This document shows, one piece after another, positions 36,669 to 45,736 of a stretch of DNA of 56,049 nucleotides. The first letter of the stretch is position 1. Every line of letters begins with the position of its first letter. The stretch spans positions 1-56,049 of the forward strand of contig CAMCZU010000005.1 in assembly GCA_945888065.1 (NCBI GenBank), read 5' to 3'. The DNA is from Rickettsia typhi (GTDB taxonomy: Bacteria > Pseudomonadota > Alphaproteobacteria > WRAU01 > Hepatincolaceae). The notes beneath the pieces are model-generated. The model was not told the DNA's origin and searched no databases. It worked only from the letters and a program-made list of their open reading frames with translations. A program made the translations under genes and the position numbers.

Positions 36669-37457
36669 ATGTTATCTATAAGTTTTGCTATAGGGTATTT
36701 ATTAACACTTTTAGTTGGGTTAAGCATTGGTTTATTAGGTAGTGGTGGATCAATATTATTTTTGCCAATTTTGGTATATTTATTTAATATTAATCCCTCT
36801 AATGCGAACACATATTGTAATTTAATTGTTGGTATTACCTCTGCTATTGCATTTATTAATTATATTGTAAAGCATAAAATTAATGTTAAATATTGTGCTT
36901 TTTTTCTACTTTTTTCTACTTTTTTTACCTATATTGGTAAAAATTATATTGTTAATTTATTGCCTGAATTTATTTGGATTATTCCTAAAAGCTCTTTATT
37001 AATGTTAATATTTTCAGGCATTATGATTTTTGCATCTTTACAAATATCTAATTCAACACTCACAGAGAATATAAATAAAAAAGTATTATATATAAAATTT
37101 ATTTTTTCTGCTTGTTTTGTTGGGCTAATAACAGGAATGTTAGGTGCTGGTGCGGGTTTTTTAATTGTGCCAATATTTTTATCTGTCTTAAAGGTTCCTT
37201 TTTCTCAAGCTATTGGGTCATCTTTATTAATTATTGCTATAAATTCTCTCTCTTTTTTAATATATACTCCACTTAATAGTATTAACATTAGCAATGAAAT
37301 ACTACTATGTTTAGCTTTTGCAATTATAGGAATGCTTATTGCTATTTTTTTTATTAGCAATAAAATTTCTACAAACAATTTAAAAAAATTACTAAAAATT
37401 ATAATTTTATCTTTAGGGATTATTATTTTTATCTCTGAAATATTAAAGCTGGTTTAA
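36669..37457 (+). CDS. TauE/SafE-family sulfite exporter
   Basis: A 262-residue inner-membrane protein with about eight hydrophobic segments in two repeats. Both repeats show the family Gly-rich pattern: GLSIGLLGSGGSILFLPIL (about 17-35) and GLITGMLGAGAGFLIVPIF (about 150-168). Placed after the persulfide dioxygenase it would export the sulfite produced. Eight-base gap to the previous gene. Confidence 0.9.
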   Translation: MLSISFAIGYLLTLLVGLSIGLLGSGGSILFLPILVYLFNINPSNANTYCNLIVGITSAIAFINYIVKHKINVKYCAFFLLFSTFFTYIGKNYIVNLLPEFIWIIPKSSLLMLIFSGIMIFASLQISNSTLTENINKKVLYIKFIFSACFVGLITGMLGAGAGFLIVPIFLSVLKVPFSQAIGSSLLIIAINSLSFLIYTPLNSINISNEILLCLAFAIIGMLIAIFFISNKISTNNLKKLLKIIILSLGIIIFISEILKLV

Positions 37458-37628
37458 GGTTAATAATAAAAAATTTATTCTTGCTAAGGAATAAAAAGTA
37501 ATTTAAAATTGACTTGCTGTGGAAAATATTAAAAGGAAAGAAATAAATTTATTATTAAGAAATTTTTTATGTTGTAAAATATTAAAACTTTATATATATA
37601 TTATATATAAAGTAAGGATAAAATTTTT

Positions 37629-38750
37629 ATGCTTAATAAAAAAATCATCAATAATAGCAATAAAACTGAATACCTTAATGGTATTAATGATACAATATCT
37701 ACATATAATTTATTTAAAGAATTAGTAGAAACTATAGGTATAAAAAAAATAATAGATAATTTATTTATACATAAGGGTACTACTACAAGATGGTTAGCAA
37801 ATAAAAAAGTTCCTGACAATTATTTTAATGATTTAAACAGGCTTTTAAACAACAAATACCCTAGCAAATATAGCTATAGAGATCAAGATCAATTTTATAC
37901 AAATACACATACTGCTAATTATTGTTATAACAAAACTTTAAGTGTATTAAAAGAACTCAATATTGATGACAAAGATTATACTTTTATTGAACCAAGTGCT
38001 GGATGTTGTAATTTTTATAATATCTTGCCAAAAAATAGAAGAATTGGAATTGATATAGAACCTAAGGGATTTTATAGTAATGAATTAATTAAAATAAATT
38101 ATTTAGATTATAAACCAAATGATGATAAAAAATATATTGTTATTGGGAATCCTCCTTTTGGATTAAGAGGAAATTTAGCTCTTCGTTTTATTAATCATTC
38201 TTATAATTTTGCAGATGTTGTAGCATTTATTTTGCCTCCTCTTTTTAATAGCACAGGTAAGGGAGTTCCTATGAAAAGAATTCAAGGATATAAATTAGCA
38301 TATTCTGAAAAATTACCTTTAAAATCTTTTGAATATCCAAATGGTATTGCTGTTGAAATTGCTACTATCTTTCAAATTTGGGTTAAAGTAAATACTCATC
38401 TTATTAATAATGAAGTGAAAAAAACTTGTAAAACTTTTATAAAAATATATTCCTTATCAGATGGTGGCACCCCAAGTAGTACAAGAAATAAAAAGATGTT
38501 AGAAAAGTGTGATGTTTATTTACCATCTACTTGCTTTAGTGGAATGAAAGCATATAAAACATTTAATGAATTACCCAATAAAAGAGGTTATGGAATTGTA
38601 TTTTTAAAACACAATAATGAATTACATAATCTTTGCTTTAATATTATTGATTGGTCAAAAATTGCATTTTTATCTACAAATAGTGCTGTAAATTTACGCA
38701 CTGATTTAATTGAAAATGCAATTATAAAATATGGATTTTATGATGAATAA
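37629..38750 (+). CDS. Type II adenine DNA methyltransferase with N-terminal HTH-like region
   Basis: A 373-residue gamma-order methyltransferase. The SAM motif is IEPSAGCCNFYNILP (about residues 123-137), followed by GIDIEPKG and the catalytic NPPFGLRGN (about 165-173), where NPPF indicates N6-adenine or N4-cytosine methylation. The last 200 residues should recognise DNA. Residues about 30-75 (GTTTRWLANKKVPDNYFNDL) look like a helix-turn-helix of the Cro/CI type, so the enzyme may also control its own operon. AAGGAT precedes the start. The stop overlaps the partner endonuclease start region, which couples translation. The recognition sequence cannot be told. Confidence 0.82.
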   Translation: MLNKKIINNSNKTEYLNGINDTISTYNLFKELVETIGIKKIIDNLFIHKGTTTRWLANKKVPDNYFNDLNRLLNNKYPSKYSYRDQDQFYTNTHTANYCYNKTLSVLKELNIDDKDYTFIEPSAGCCNFYNILPKNRRIGIDIEPKGFYSNELIKINYLDYKPNDDKKYIVIGNPPFGLRGNLALRFINHSYNFADVVAFILPPLFNSTGKGVPMKRIQGYKLAYSEKLPLKSFEYPNGIAVEIATIFQIWVKVNTHLINNEVKKTCKTFIKIYSLSDGGTPSSTRNKKMLEKCDVYLPSTCFSGMKAYKTFNELPNKRGYGIVFLKHNNELHNLCFNIIDWSKIAFLSTNSAVNLRTDLIENAIIKYGFYDE

Positions 38751-39282
38751 TGAAATAGATGATATTGCTATACCTATTTTAAATAAAGTATTGCAAGAAG
38801 CTCAAGATGAATGGCTTGATATAAATAGTAAATATAAAGCTTATAGGAATTTACAAATTGATAAAAGAGGTAGCTTTGGAGAAAGATTTTTTGCCCAAGT
38901 ATTATCTAGTTTATATTATAGAAGATTAAAAATTGAATACAAAGATGGAGACCAAGGAGATTGGGATTTAAAATTTAATGGAATAAAATTTGAAATTAAA
39001 ACATCTTCCATAGATGTTAATAAAAAATTTCAAAATGAAGGGATTAAAAAAGATGGTAATTATGATGGTATACTTTTTTTAGGAGTAAGCCCTAATAATT
39101 TATATATTAAATTTATTCTAAAAGAAAATATACCTTTTGATACTTTGCACGATAGAAAATCTAGAGGCACTGGTTCTGGATATAAGTGGGATTTTAAAGA
39201 AAAAGATATGATAAAAATTTTGCATCTTAATGATATAAAAAATGAGTTTGAAAAACATTTTGCTTTTATGATTAATAAATAA
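38731..39282 (+). CDS. Putative type II restriction endonuclease, PD-(D/E)XK fold
   Basis: A 183-residue protein whose start overlaps the methyltransferase gene by up to 20 bases (possible ATGs at 38731, 38740, 38743). The nuclease core is readable: SFGERFFAQVLSSLYY (about 48-63) gives the Glu helix, and GDWDLKFNGIKFEIKTSS (about 81-98) gives D-x(n)-E-x-K with the catalytic Lys. I do not recognise the family by name; identification rests on the catalytic pattern plus the overlap with a modification enzyme. Gln/Asp-rich and without membrane segments. Confidence 0.78.
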   Translation: MDFMMNNEIDDIAIPILNKVLQEAQDEWLDINSKYKAYRNLQIDKRGSFGERFFAQVLSSLYYRRLKIEYKDGDQGDWDLKFNGIKFEIKTSSIDVNKKFQNEGIKKDGNYDGILFLGVSPNNLYIKFILKENIPFDTLHDRKSRGTGSGYKWDFKEKDMIKILHLNDIKNEFEKHFAFMINK

Positions 39283-39384
39283 AAATAAAAGTATGAAATA
39301 ATTTTACATCTATATTATTTTGGAGTAGCGAAAAAAACACAAAGAGTGAATTTTTTGTAAAAAACTACAACAAATATAAAAATA

Positions 39385-39432
39385 ATACCCTATACAATTT
39401 AGCACAATTTTTTGAAAAACTATATAGGGTAT
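39385..39432 (-). terminator. Inverted repeat, likely terminator of ohr
   Basis: ATACCCTATA (39385-39394) and TATAGGGTAT (39423-39432) are perfect inverted arms; the 28-base loop contains its own TTTTT/AAAAA pairing. On the minus strand the stem is followed by a T-rich stretch, which fits a terminator for ohr. The rest of the 176-base gap to the endonuclease gene holds nothing I can identify. Confidence 0.55.
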
Positions 39433-39458
39433 CAAGAAAAAAATAACAAATAAACTAT

Positions 39459-39887
39459 TTATTCAAAAGTATTAAATAGTTTTATATCTACATTGTTTTG
39501 CATTGCATAAGAATACGGACATACTTGATGTGCTTTGTTTGTTAAATCAGATGCAACCTCTTTATTCACATTTGCATCGTAATGTGCTGTGATTTCTACA
39601 CTCAAAGTAAATCCGCCTTCTCTACTTAATAGTGAAACACTAGCACTAATAGCTTTTGGCTTAAAATTAAAATTATCTCTTTTAGATACAAAAGCACAGG
39701 CTCCCTCAAAACAACTAGAATATGCTACTGCAAATAATTGCTCTGGATTTAAACCTCTATCTGCTCCTTCTCCACCTAATTCTTTTGGTAATATTAAGGT
39801 AAATTGTGTTGCATTATCGCTTAACTTTGCTTTTCCTGCTCTACCACCTGTGGAAGTTGCTTTAGTTGTATAAATAATATTACTCAT
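39459..39887 (-). CDS. ohr: Organic hydroperoxide resistance protein Ohr
   Basis: A 142-residue OsmC/Ohr-family thiol peroxidase that reduces organic and fatty-acid hydroperoxides. Both catalytic cysteines are in their usual contexts: SSCFEGACAF (about 53-62) and QVCPYSYAM (about 120-128). It lies 29 bases downstream of the barrel gene and might be read from the same message, or have its own promoter. No OhrR regulator is adjacent. Confidence 0.93.
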   Translation of the reverse strand: MSNIIYTTKATSTGGRAGKAKLSDNATQFTLILPKELGGEGADRGLNPEQLFAVAYSSCFEGACAFVSKRDNFNFKPKAISASVSLLSREGGFTLSVEITAHYDANVNKEVASDLTNKAHQVCPYSYAMQNNVDIKLFNTFE

Positions 39888-39916
39888 TTTATGAACCTTT
39901 CTTTTGTATATATTAA

Positions 39917-41143
39917 TTATAAATTATAAATTAAACTAAATATTCCTATTGTTGTTAGCTCAAAACATTCATTTGGATTACCACCTATTCCACATTGTTT
40001 ACCAAATTCATCATTTAGCTTACCAAATGGAACAGAAACACCTAGAGAAAATGTTAAGTTATCTGTTGCTGAATAACTAAGAGAGATAGAATTAAAGCTA
40101 CTATAATCATACAAATTTATAGTATTTGAATATGCAAAATTTATATGTGTGCTTAGCTCCATTGTAAAGCCTATTGCCATATAGTCTTTTCCATAAAGAT
40201 AGGTATCTTCTTCTTGAAATCTGCGAACCATTGTTGCATTCATATTATATATAGCCTTATCTGCTGGTCCATTGTATCCAAAATCATTATGAAAATACTC
40301 TACATATAATGATGATGTTTTATCAAACACATCAAATGATCTCTCAATGGATACCACATACTCTAAATAAATGTTTTCTCTGTTAAATTCAGGCAACCAA
40401 AAAGATATATCTCCCCTTAATACAGACCCAAATAAAAAGCTTGTAGACATTCCTGTTGCTAATGTATAATCTTGCAAATATTGTGCTAACATTACACTAA
40501 AATCTAATGTTTCATTACTATATAAATAACGAGTTGCAAATGTTGAATCTTTTGTTGTAACATCTAAGCTTTGATGATTCCTTTTAGGATTAGCAACAAT
40601 AGCCAAAGATCCTGCATCACCTAGATTAATATTAGCATATGCCATATCTGCACCTATTTTGTAGTCTCCATCATAAAAACCTGGATTTTGTGGATTAAAA
40701 AAATCTGTTACATGAAAAATCCTACCACGAGACCAAGTAAGTGCTGTTCTACCTAATGTAAACTCATAATTATCATTATAAATTGTTGCATTAAGCCTAT
40801 CTATTTTATTAATAATTGTATAATTACTACCTGAATATACATTTGTTAAATTAAATAGAGAGTATTTATCATCTTTTACAACCAACTGCACTGGGATATC
40901 ATAATTTGTATCTTTATAGTTTTGAGTGCTTAATAGCCAATGAAATTCTGCCTTAAAATTACTATTATTTGTATAATTTACAATAAAACGATTATCAAAC
41001 CTTATATCTGCATTTTGAGTTGTATCAAAGCCTGGAACATCCATATGGTTAGCACCGCTTAATAATATATCATCATTAAAGCTAAATTCTGCTTTTAATG
41101 GAACAGATGCTAAAAAAACAAATAATATTAAATATTTTACCAT
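39917..41143 (-). CDS. Outer-membrane beta-barrel protein (DUF1302-like) of the ABC cassette
   Basis: A 408-residue exported protein: signal peptide (residues 1-18, ending PLKAEF) and then alternating aromatic-rich strands typical of a barrel, ending in a terminal strand with a C-terminal aromatic region (FSLIYNL). The segment LGRTALTWSRGRIFHVTDFF followed by NPQNPGFYDGDYKIGADMAY resembles DUF1302 porin-like proteins. Two cysteines near the C-terminus may form a disulfide in an extracellular loop. It starts one base after the ATPase gene, so it is part of the five-gene cassette and is the likely outer-membrane exit. Confidence 0.75.
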   Translation of the reverse strand: MVKYLILFVFLASVPLKAEFSFNDDILLSGANHMDVPGFDTTQNADIRFDNRFIVNYTNNSNFKAEFHWLLSTQNYKDTNYDIPVQLVVKDDKYSLFNLTNVYSGSNYTIINKIDRLNATIYNDNYEFTLGRTALTWSRGRIFHVTDFFNPQNPGFYDGDYKIGADMAYANINLGDAGSLAIVANPKRNHQSLDVTTKDSTFATRYLYSNETLDFSVMLAQYLQDYTLATGMSTSFLFGSVLRGDISFWLPEFNRENIYLEYVVSIERSFDVFDKTSSLYVEYFHNDFGYNGPADKAIYNMNATMVRRFQEEDTYLYGKDYMAIGFTMELSTHINFAYSNTINLYDYSSFNSISLSYSATDNLTFSLGVSVPFGKLNDEFGKQCGIGGNPNECFELTTIGIFSLIYNL

Positions 41144-41144
41144 T

Positions 41145-41819
41145 TTAATTAACTATTTTACCATCTTTTAGTTTTATTACTACCTCTGCCTCAGATACCA
41201 CCATTTGATCGTGAGAAGATACAACTATTGTTGTATCATATTTGTTTTTCATATCTTTCATTAATTTTATTAAAAGCTCTGAATTTTTACTATCTAAGTT
41301 TGCTGTTGGTTCATCTGCTAAAATTAAGCTTGGTTTACCTACCAAAGCACGAGCTACGGCTACCCTTTGTTGCTGTCCGCCTGAGAGTTCTTTTGGCTTT
41401 CTTTTTGCATAATCTTGTAATCCTACATCTGTTAAAACTTGCATTGATAATTCTATTGCTTCTTTCTTAGGAATTCCTTTTAAATCTAAGCTTAAAGATA
41501 CATTTTCTAAAGCGCTTAGCACAGGAAATAAATTATAAGATTGAAAAATAAAGCCTAAATTTTGTAATCTAAAATTTGCTAAATCTGATTTAGACATTTT
41601 AGAAATATCTTTATTGTTAATAATAATTTGTCCTGATGTTGCTTGATCTAGCGTGCCTAAAATATTAAGAAGAGTTGACTTACCAGAGCCTGAGGGTCCA
41701 CTTAACACTAAAAACGATCCTTTTTCTACTTCAAAGCTAACACCATCTAATGCTGATACTTCAATTTTACCTTGCTTGTATGTTCTTTTAACATCAGTTG
41801 CTGTAATAATTTTTACCAT
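41145..41819 (-). CDS. ABC transporter ATPase, LolD/MacB type
   Basis: A 224-residue MacB/LolD-family ATPase: Walker A GPSGSGKSTLLN (residues 38-49), Q-loop in FIFQSYNLFPVLSALENV, signature ELSGGQQQRVAVARAL, Walker B LILADEPTANLD, and the switch His in VVSSHDQMV. This family drives mechanotransmission through FtsX-type permeases rather than ordinary transport. It follows the second permease by 22 bases. Confidence 0.93.
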   Translation of the reverse strand: MVKIITATDVKRTYKQGKIEVSALDGVSFEVEKGSFLVLSGPSGSGKSTLLNILGTLDQATSGQIIINNKDISKMSKSDLANFRLQNLGFIFQSYNLFPVLSALENVSLSLDLKGIPKKEAIELSMQVLTDVGLQDYAKRKPKELSGGQQQRVAVARALVGKPSLILADEPTANLDSKNSELLIKLMKDMKNKYDTTIVVSSHDQMVVSEAEVVIKLKDGKIVN

Positions 41820-41841
41820 TTTTTACCTCTTTATAATAAAA

Positions 41842-43083
41842 TTAAGTTCTTTTAGATAATGCTTCTACAACATTATAACTAGCTGCTCTAATTGCTGGAT
41901 AAATACTTACAATCATACCAAACATAAATAATACTCCTGTAATTAATAAGCTATAATACATATCTAATTTTGGATAAATATAATCTCCAAGCCCAAGACC
42001 TGCAGCACCTTTAGAAAAAGCAGAAATATTAATACCAATATCTTGTAAAAAATATGTTAAAGTTATACCAACTACAAAGCCTATTCCTAAACCAATAGAT
42101 AAAATAAAAAAAGATTCAAACAATATAAATAACATTAAATATGATTTTTTTAATCCAATTGCTTGTAATACTCCAAATTCATACATTCTCTCTAACACTG
42201 AAATTAAAAGAGTATTAGATAATGGCAAAGTTGCTGCAATGAATACTATAAAAAATACTATCACCATATTAATATACATCATATCTAGCCAACCTTTTAA
42301 AAATCCTAATAAATCGCCCCAAGTGTATAAATTAAGATTTTTTGGAGTAATAACTTTTAATTTTTCGTATACTTCACTTTCTTTATTTTGATCTTGCAAT
42401 ATTATAGAAATTTCTGAAATTGAATTGTTTAAATTATAGATAGTGTTTAAATTGTTAATATCTGTAAATACATATACTTCTTCCATTTGTGGTAATGATG
42501 TTGTAAAAGTATCTGTAATAAAAAAAGCTGTTTCTATGAGTTTTTCGTTAGCATCTTGCCCTGCTACAACCACTTTGTAGCTAACTTTTGTTTGTAGCTT
42601 TTGTAATAATTCTTCACCAATTAAAATACCATTATTTTCAAAAGCTTTTTTAAAATCACCCCTGTAAGATTTTCCTATAAAAGATAAATCTTTTTCATTT
42701 TTTGTATCAATCCCTACAATAATAATGTTTCTAATGCTTCTTTCACTTTTGATAACTGCTGGAATTTCAACCCTTTTAGTTGCCCCTTTTACATAAGCCT
42801 GAGAATTAATTTTATGTAAAAATTCATCTACATTAGGAATTTTAAAATTATTTTTTACCGCTGGTTCAATTTTGTAAGCATCTGTCATAATTTTATAATT
42901 ACCTACTAAAGAGTCTAAAGCAAAATTTTTTATTTGCACACCAAACCCTTCTGAAAGGCTCAACAAAATTTGTATCATTATTAAAGATACAGAAACAATA
43001 GATATAATTGTTTTATTTTTTGCCCAATTAGCAAAAACACTTCTAAAAGCTAATTTCCATAATATATAAATATTTTTTATCAA
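41842..43083 (-). CDS. FtsX/MacB-type ABC permease (second)
   Basis: A 413-residue permease with the four-helix FtsX layout: one helix at the N-terminus (residues about 26-48), a large periplasmic domain (about 50-265), and three C-terminal helices, with the typical MYEFGVLQAIGLKKSYLML segment (about 303-321). Paired with the permease at 43098-44339, giving a heterodimer like LolCE. Fourteen bases separate the two genes. Confidence 0.88.
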   Translation of the reverse strand: MIKNIYILWKLAFRSVFANWAKNKTIISIVSVSLIMIQILLSLSEGFGVQIKNFALDSLVGNYKIMTDAYKIEPAVKNNFKIPNVDEFLHKINSQAYVKGATKRVEIPAVIKSERSIRNIIIVGIDTKNEKDLSFIGKSYRGDFKKAFENNGILIGEELLQKLQTKVSYKVVVAGQDANEKLIETAFFITDTFTTSLPQMEEVYVFTDINNLNTIYNLNNSISEISIILQDQNKESEVYEKLKVITPKNLNLYTWGDLLGFLKGWLDMMYINMVIVFFIVFIAATLPLSNTLLISVLERMYEFGVLQAIGLKKSYLMLFILFESFFILSIGLGIGFVVGITLTYFLQDIGINISAFSKGAAGLGLGDYIYPKLDMYYSLLITGVLFMFGMIVSIYPAIRAASYNVVEALSKRT

Positions 43084-43097
43084 TTTTTTAAGCCCTT

Positions 43098-44339
43098 TTA
43101 AATAGATGTTAATGATTGAATAGGATTAGATTTATTTATTTTTAAAATTGGTGGTATAATTGATAAAGAACAACATACAAATACCAAAGCTGGTCCAAAA
43201 AGTAATAATGGGTTAGTTATATCAGGATACAACACACGAGATAACATAGTTAAAGGAGCATCTTCAGGTGCATTAGAAGGAAGCGGAACCCCAATTTCAC
43301 CCAAATAATAGACTAAATAAGCTCCTATTAAAGAACCTATAATTACTGATACTCCACAAAGTAGCAAATTTTCATAAAATAAAATGTATTTAAAATATTT
43401 GTTATCTAGCCCAATTGAACTTAAAATTCCAAATTCTGGTATTCTTTTCACCGTAGCAAGCATCATAGAATTTAAAACGGTAAAGGCAATTAATGCTACA
43501 AAAATAACATAAATTACTGCACTTGTAAGAAATTGAAAGTCAAGAGCTTGCTTAACCCCTGGCAATACTTCTTGCCAATCCATTATTTTAATATTTGCTG
43601 GAGCAACACTTTTAAGTTTTTTAAGTAAATCATTTCTTAAAGTGCTATCTTGAAGTTTAATTGTAATATTTGTAAATTGAGAATCTTCATAAAAAATATT
43701 AGAAGAAAAATAACTTCTATTAATAAAAGCTGTAGCTTTATCTAACTGCATATCCCCTATTTGATAAATTCCTTTAACAACAAAAGAGTCTATTACAAAA
43801 CTATCATAGATATCATTTGTCATCAATACAACTTCATCGCCTACTTTAAGCCTTAAAAACTCTGCTAAATCTTTACCAATTAAAATTTTATTAGTATCTT
43901 CGTTGCTTAAATATTCGCCACTTGTTATTTTTTGTGAAACAAGAGATGTATAGACTTCATCTTGTGTGTCTGTTCCTACTAATTGAAAAGAATAGTTTTT
44001 GTTATTTGCATCTGCTAAACCAAAACTAATGTCTCTTTTTGTATAATACACTTTAGTTTTATTATAAGATTTTAAAACTTCTAGGACTTTTTCTACATCT
44101 TTAAGATTTATAAATTTATCATAATTTTCTACATCTTCATACTCAACGTTTCTAATTTGAATATCACCTGTAAATACTTTTGTATAGCTATCTTCTAGTA
44201 ATTTAGAAGCTCCTGTTAAAAACCCAACATTTACAAAAAGCATTATGGTTGTAAAAATTATCATTGTGCCTAAGAGTGTTGTTTGTAGCTTTCTTCTTAA
44301 TACATTTCTTAAAGAAACTTTAAATAGGATTTTTTGCAT
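43098..44339 (-). CDS. FtsX/MacB-type ABC permease (first)
   Basis: A 413-residue permease with the same four-helix layout: N-terminal helix (residues 20-44), periplasmic domain, and a C-terminal FtsX domain with RIPEFGILSSIGLDNKYF (about 299-316). The equal length and layout of the two permeases suggest an old duplication. It lies 19 bases after the LolA-like gene. Confidence 0.88.
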   Translation of the reverse strand: MQKILFKVSLRNVLRRKLQTTLLGTMIIFTTIMLFVNVGFLTGASKLLEDSYTKVFTGDIQIRNVEYEDVENYDKFINLKDVEKVLEVLKSYNKTKVYYTKRDISFGLADANNKNYSFQLVGTDTQDEVYTSLVSQKITSGEYLSNEDTNKILIGKDLAEFLRLKVGDEVVLMTNDIYDSFVIDSFVVKGIYQIGDMQLDKATAFINRSYFSSNIFYEDSQFTNITIKLQDSTLRNDLLKKLKSVAPANIKIMDWQEVLPGVKQALDFQFLTSAVIYVIFVALIAFTVLNSMMLATVKRIPEFGILSSIGLDNKYFKYILFYENLLLCGVSVIIGSLIGAYLVYYLGEIGVPLPSNAPEDAPLTMLSRVLYPDITNPLLLFGPALVFVCCSLSIIPPILKINKSNPIQSLTSI

Positions 44340-44358
44340 CTATTTACTCTTATATAAT

Positions 44359-45105
44359 TTATTGTTTTTCTAATGTGTTTAGGGTAAAAAAATTATCCGC
44401 TATGCTTTCATTTAGCTTAATATCATTAGTAATAAACTCTGTGGTATAGCCTTCTTTTTCTAGATTATAAGCTTTCATATGCTTTATAATTGCTTGACCA
44501 TCTACAACAGATATGTCTAGGGCTTCAAACCTTTTAATTTTTTTACCACTTTGATCATAAAAATCTTTCCATACCAAAGCAAAATCTTTTCTAATAGCGG
44601 TTATTTCTTTTCCCCACACTACTGGAGCATCTTTTTTTGGGATACTTTCAATTATATATACAGCTTGACCCTTATATACATCTTCTTTAATTAATTTATA
44701 ATCATAATCATTAAGAGCAGACTTAGATTTAGAGATATCATCATAAGATAAATCTGAACCCATCCAAGACTTAGATTTTAGTGAATTAGAAATTTTGATA
44801 CTTCTTTTAGATTTTGGACTATAAGTCCACATAGAATCATTATTTACTAGCACAGCTTGACCTTTAAATTTTGCTGGAGCTAAAAATTTTGAGATTGATA
44901 AATCATCACCCTTAGTCCAAGATTTTAGTGTCATTGTGTCTACTCTATCTGGTCTTGTTATAACCATTGTCATATTTGCAACTGAAGATTTTGTTCCTCT
45001 CCACGCTTCGTAGCTTTTGTCTATAATGTCTTTAGCATCCATAGAGTGTGCTATGCTTGATATAAAAATAAATACAAATACAAAACCTAAAGCTTTATTT
45101 TTCAT
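44359..45105 (-). CDS. LolA-like periplasmic lipid/lipoprotein-binding protein
   Basis: A 248-residue exported protein (signal peptide residues 1-21, ending IAHS) of the outer-membrane lipoprotein-sorting family (COG2834, PF17131 type). The half-barrel strands begin with SVANMTMVITRPDRVDTMTL, then WTKGDDLSISKFLAPAKFKG and MWTYSPKSKRSIKIS, which are typical. Members of this group often accompany MMPL/RND or MacB-like exporters rather than acting as the housekeeping LolA. It is first in the cassette and is the likely shuttle across the periplasm. Confidence 0.85.
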   Translation of the reverse strand: MKNKALGFVFVFIFISSIAHSMDAKDIIDKSYEAWRGTKSSVANMTMVITRPDRVDTMTLKSWTKGDDLSISKFLAPAKFKGQAVLVNNDSMWTYSPKSKRSIKISNSLKSKSWMGSDLSYDDISKSKSALNDYDYKLIKEDVYKGQAVYIIESIPKKDAPVVWGKEITAIRKDFALVWKDFYDQSGKKIKRFEALDISVVDGQAIIKHMKAYNLEKEGYTTEFITNDIKLNESIADNFFTLNTLEKQ

Positions 45106-45186
45106 TTGTGCCTCTGTTATAATTTTATTAAATTATCATTTATATAATAAATATATAGCATTATGTTATTAATATAGCAATATATT

Positions 45187-45723
45187 TTATATTTCTTCTT
45201 CTGATTGTTTATCTTGTAGTGGAAAATCTTCTTCTTCTATATCTTCTTCTGTGAATGTTTCTAGGTTAGTTTTTCTAACTTGTTTTTTAGGAGCTAAATA
45301 TGCAATATCTAAATGTTCTTTACAATAAGAACTTTTTTCTACTTTTAAATCACCACAAAATGTAATTTCATTTTTAGAATCATCCCCACCAAATGGCCAA
45401 ACACACATATTAGATTCTAGCTCTTCTAGAGTATATTCGCCTTTCTTTTTTTTAGTTTTAACTGAATTTTTAGGATTTTGAACTACAGATTTTTTAGCTT
45501 TAAGGCTTTCAGTAGGCTTAGGCTTTAGTGATTTAGGCTTTGAATTTTCTGCTAAAGATGTATTATCTTCATCTTTTATTAATCCTAGACGATGTATTTT
45601 CCCTATAATAGCATTTTTAGTAAAACCAAGCTTTTTACCAATTTCTAAAGTAGTTAAATTATGTTGTAAGTATAAGCTTTTTAGTTGATCAACTAATTTA
45701 TCGTCCCATCTTGATATTTTCAT
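45187..45723 (-). CDS. gcrA: Cell cycle transcriptional regulator GcrA
   Basis: A 178-residue GcrA. The N-terminal DNA-binding domain is clear: WDDKLVDQLKSLYLQHN and IGKKLGFTKNAIIGKIHRLGL (residues 5-48). A Lys/Pro-rich linker follows, then the C-terminal sigma-70-binding region CVWPFGGDD with FCGDLKVEKSSYCKEH. The acidic tail is longer than usual. GcrA activates promoters containing GANTC methylated by CcrM and is confined to alphaproteobacteria, so it anchors the taxonomic call. ccrM is not in the window. Confidence 0.94.
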   Translation of the reverse strand: MKISRWDDKLVDQLKSLYLQHNLTTLEIGKKLGFTKNAIIGKIHRLGLIKDEDNTSLAENSKPKSLKPKPTESLKAKKSVVQNPKNSVKTKKKKGEYTLEELESNMCVWPFGGDDSKNEITFCGDLKVEKSSYCKEHLDIAYLAPKKQVRKTNLETFTEEDIEEEDFPLQDKQSEEEI

Positions 45724-45736
45724 ATAAAAAAAATCC

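Noticed and set aside
37519-37725. Plus-strand frame of 68 codons before the type II methyltransferase
   Set aside because: Hydrophobic, low-complexity translation of AT-rich DNA that overlaps the methyltransferase start, with no ribosome site.
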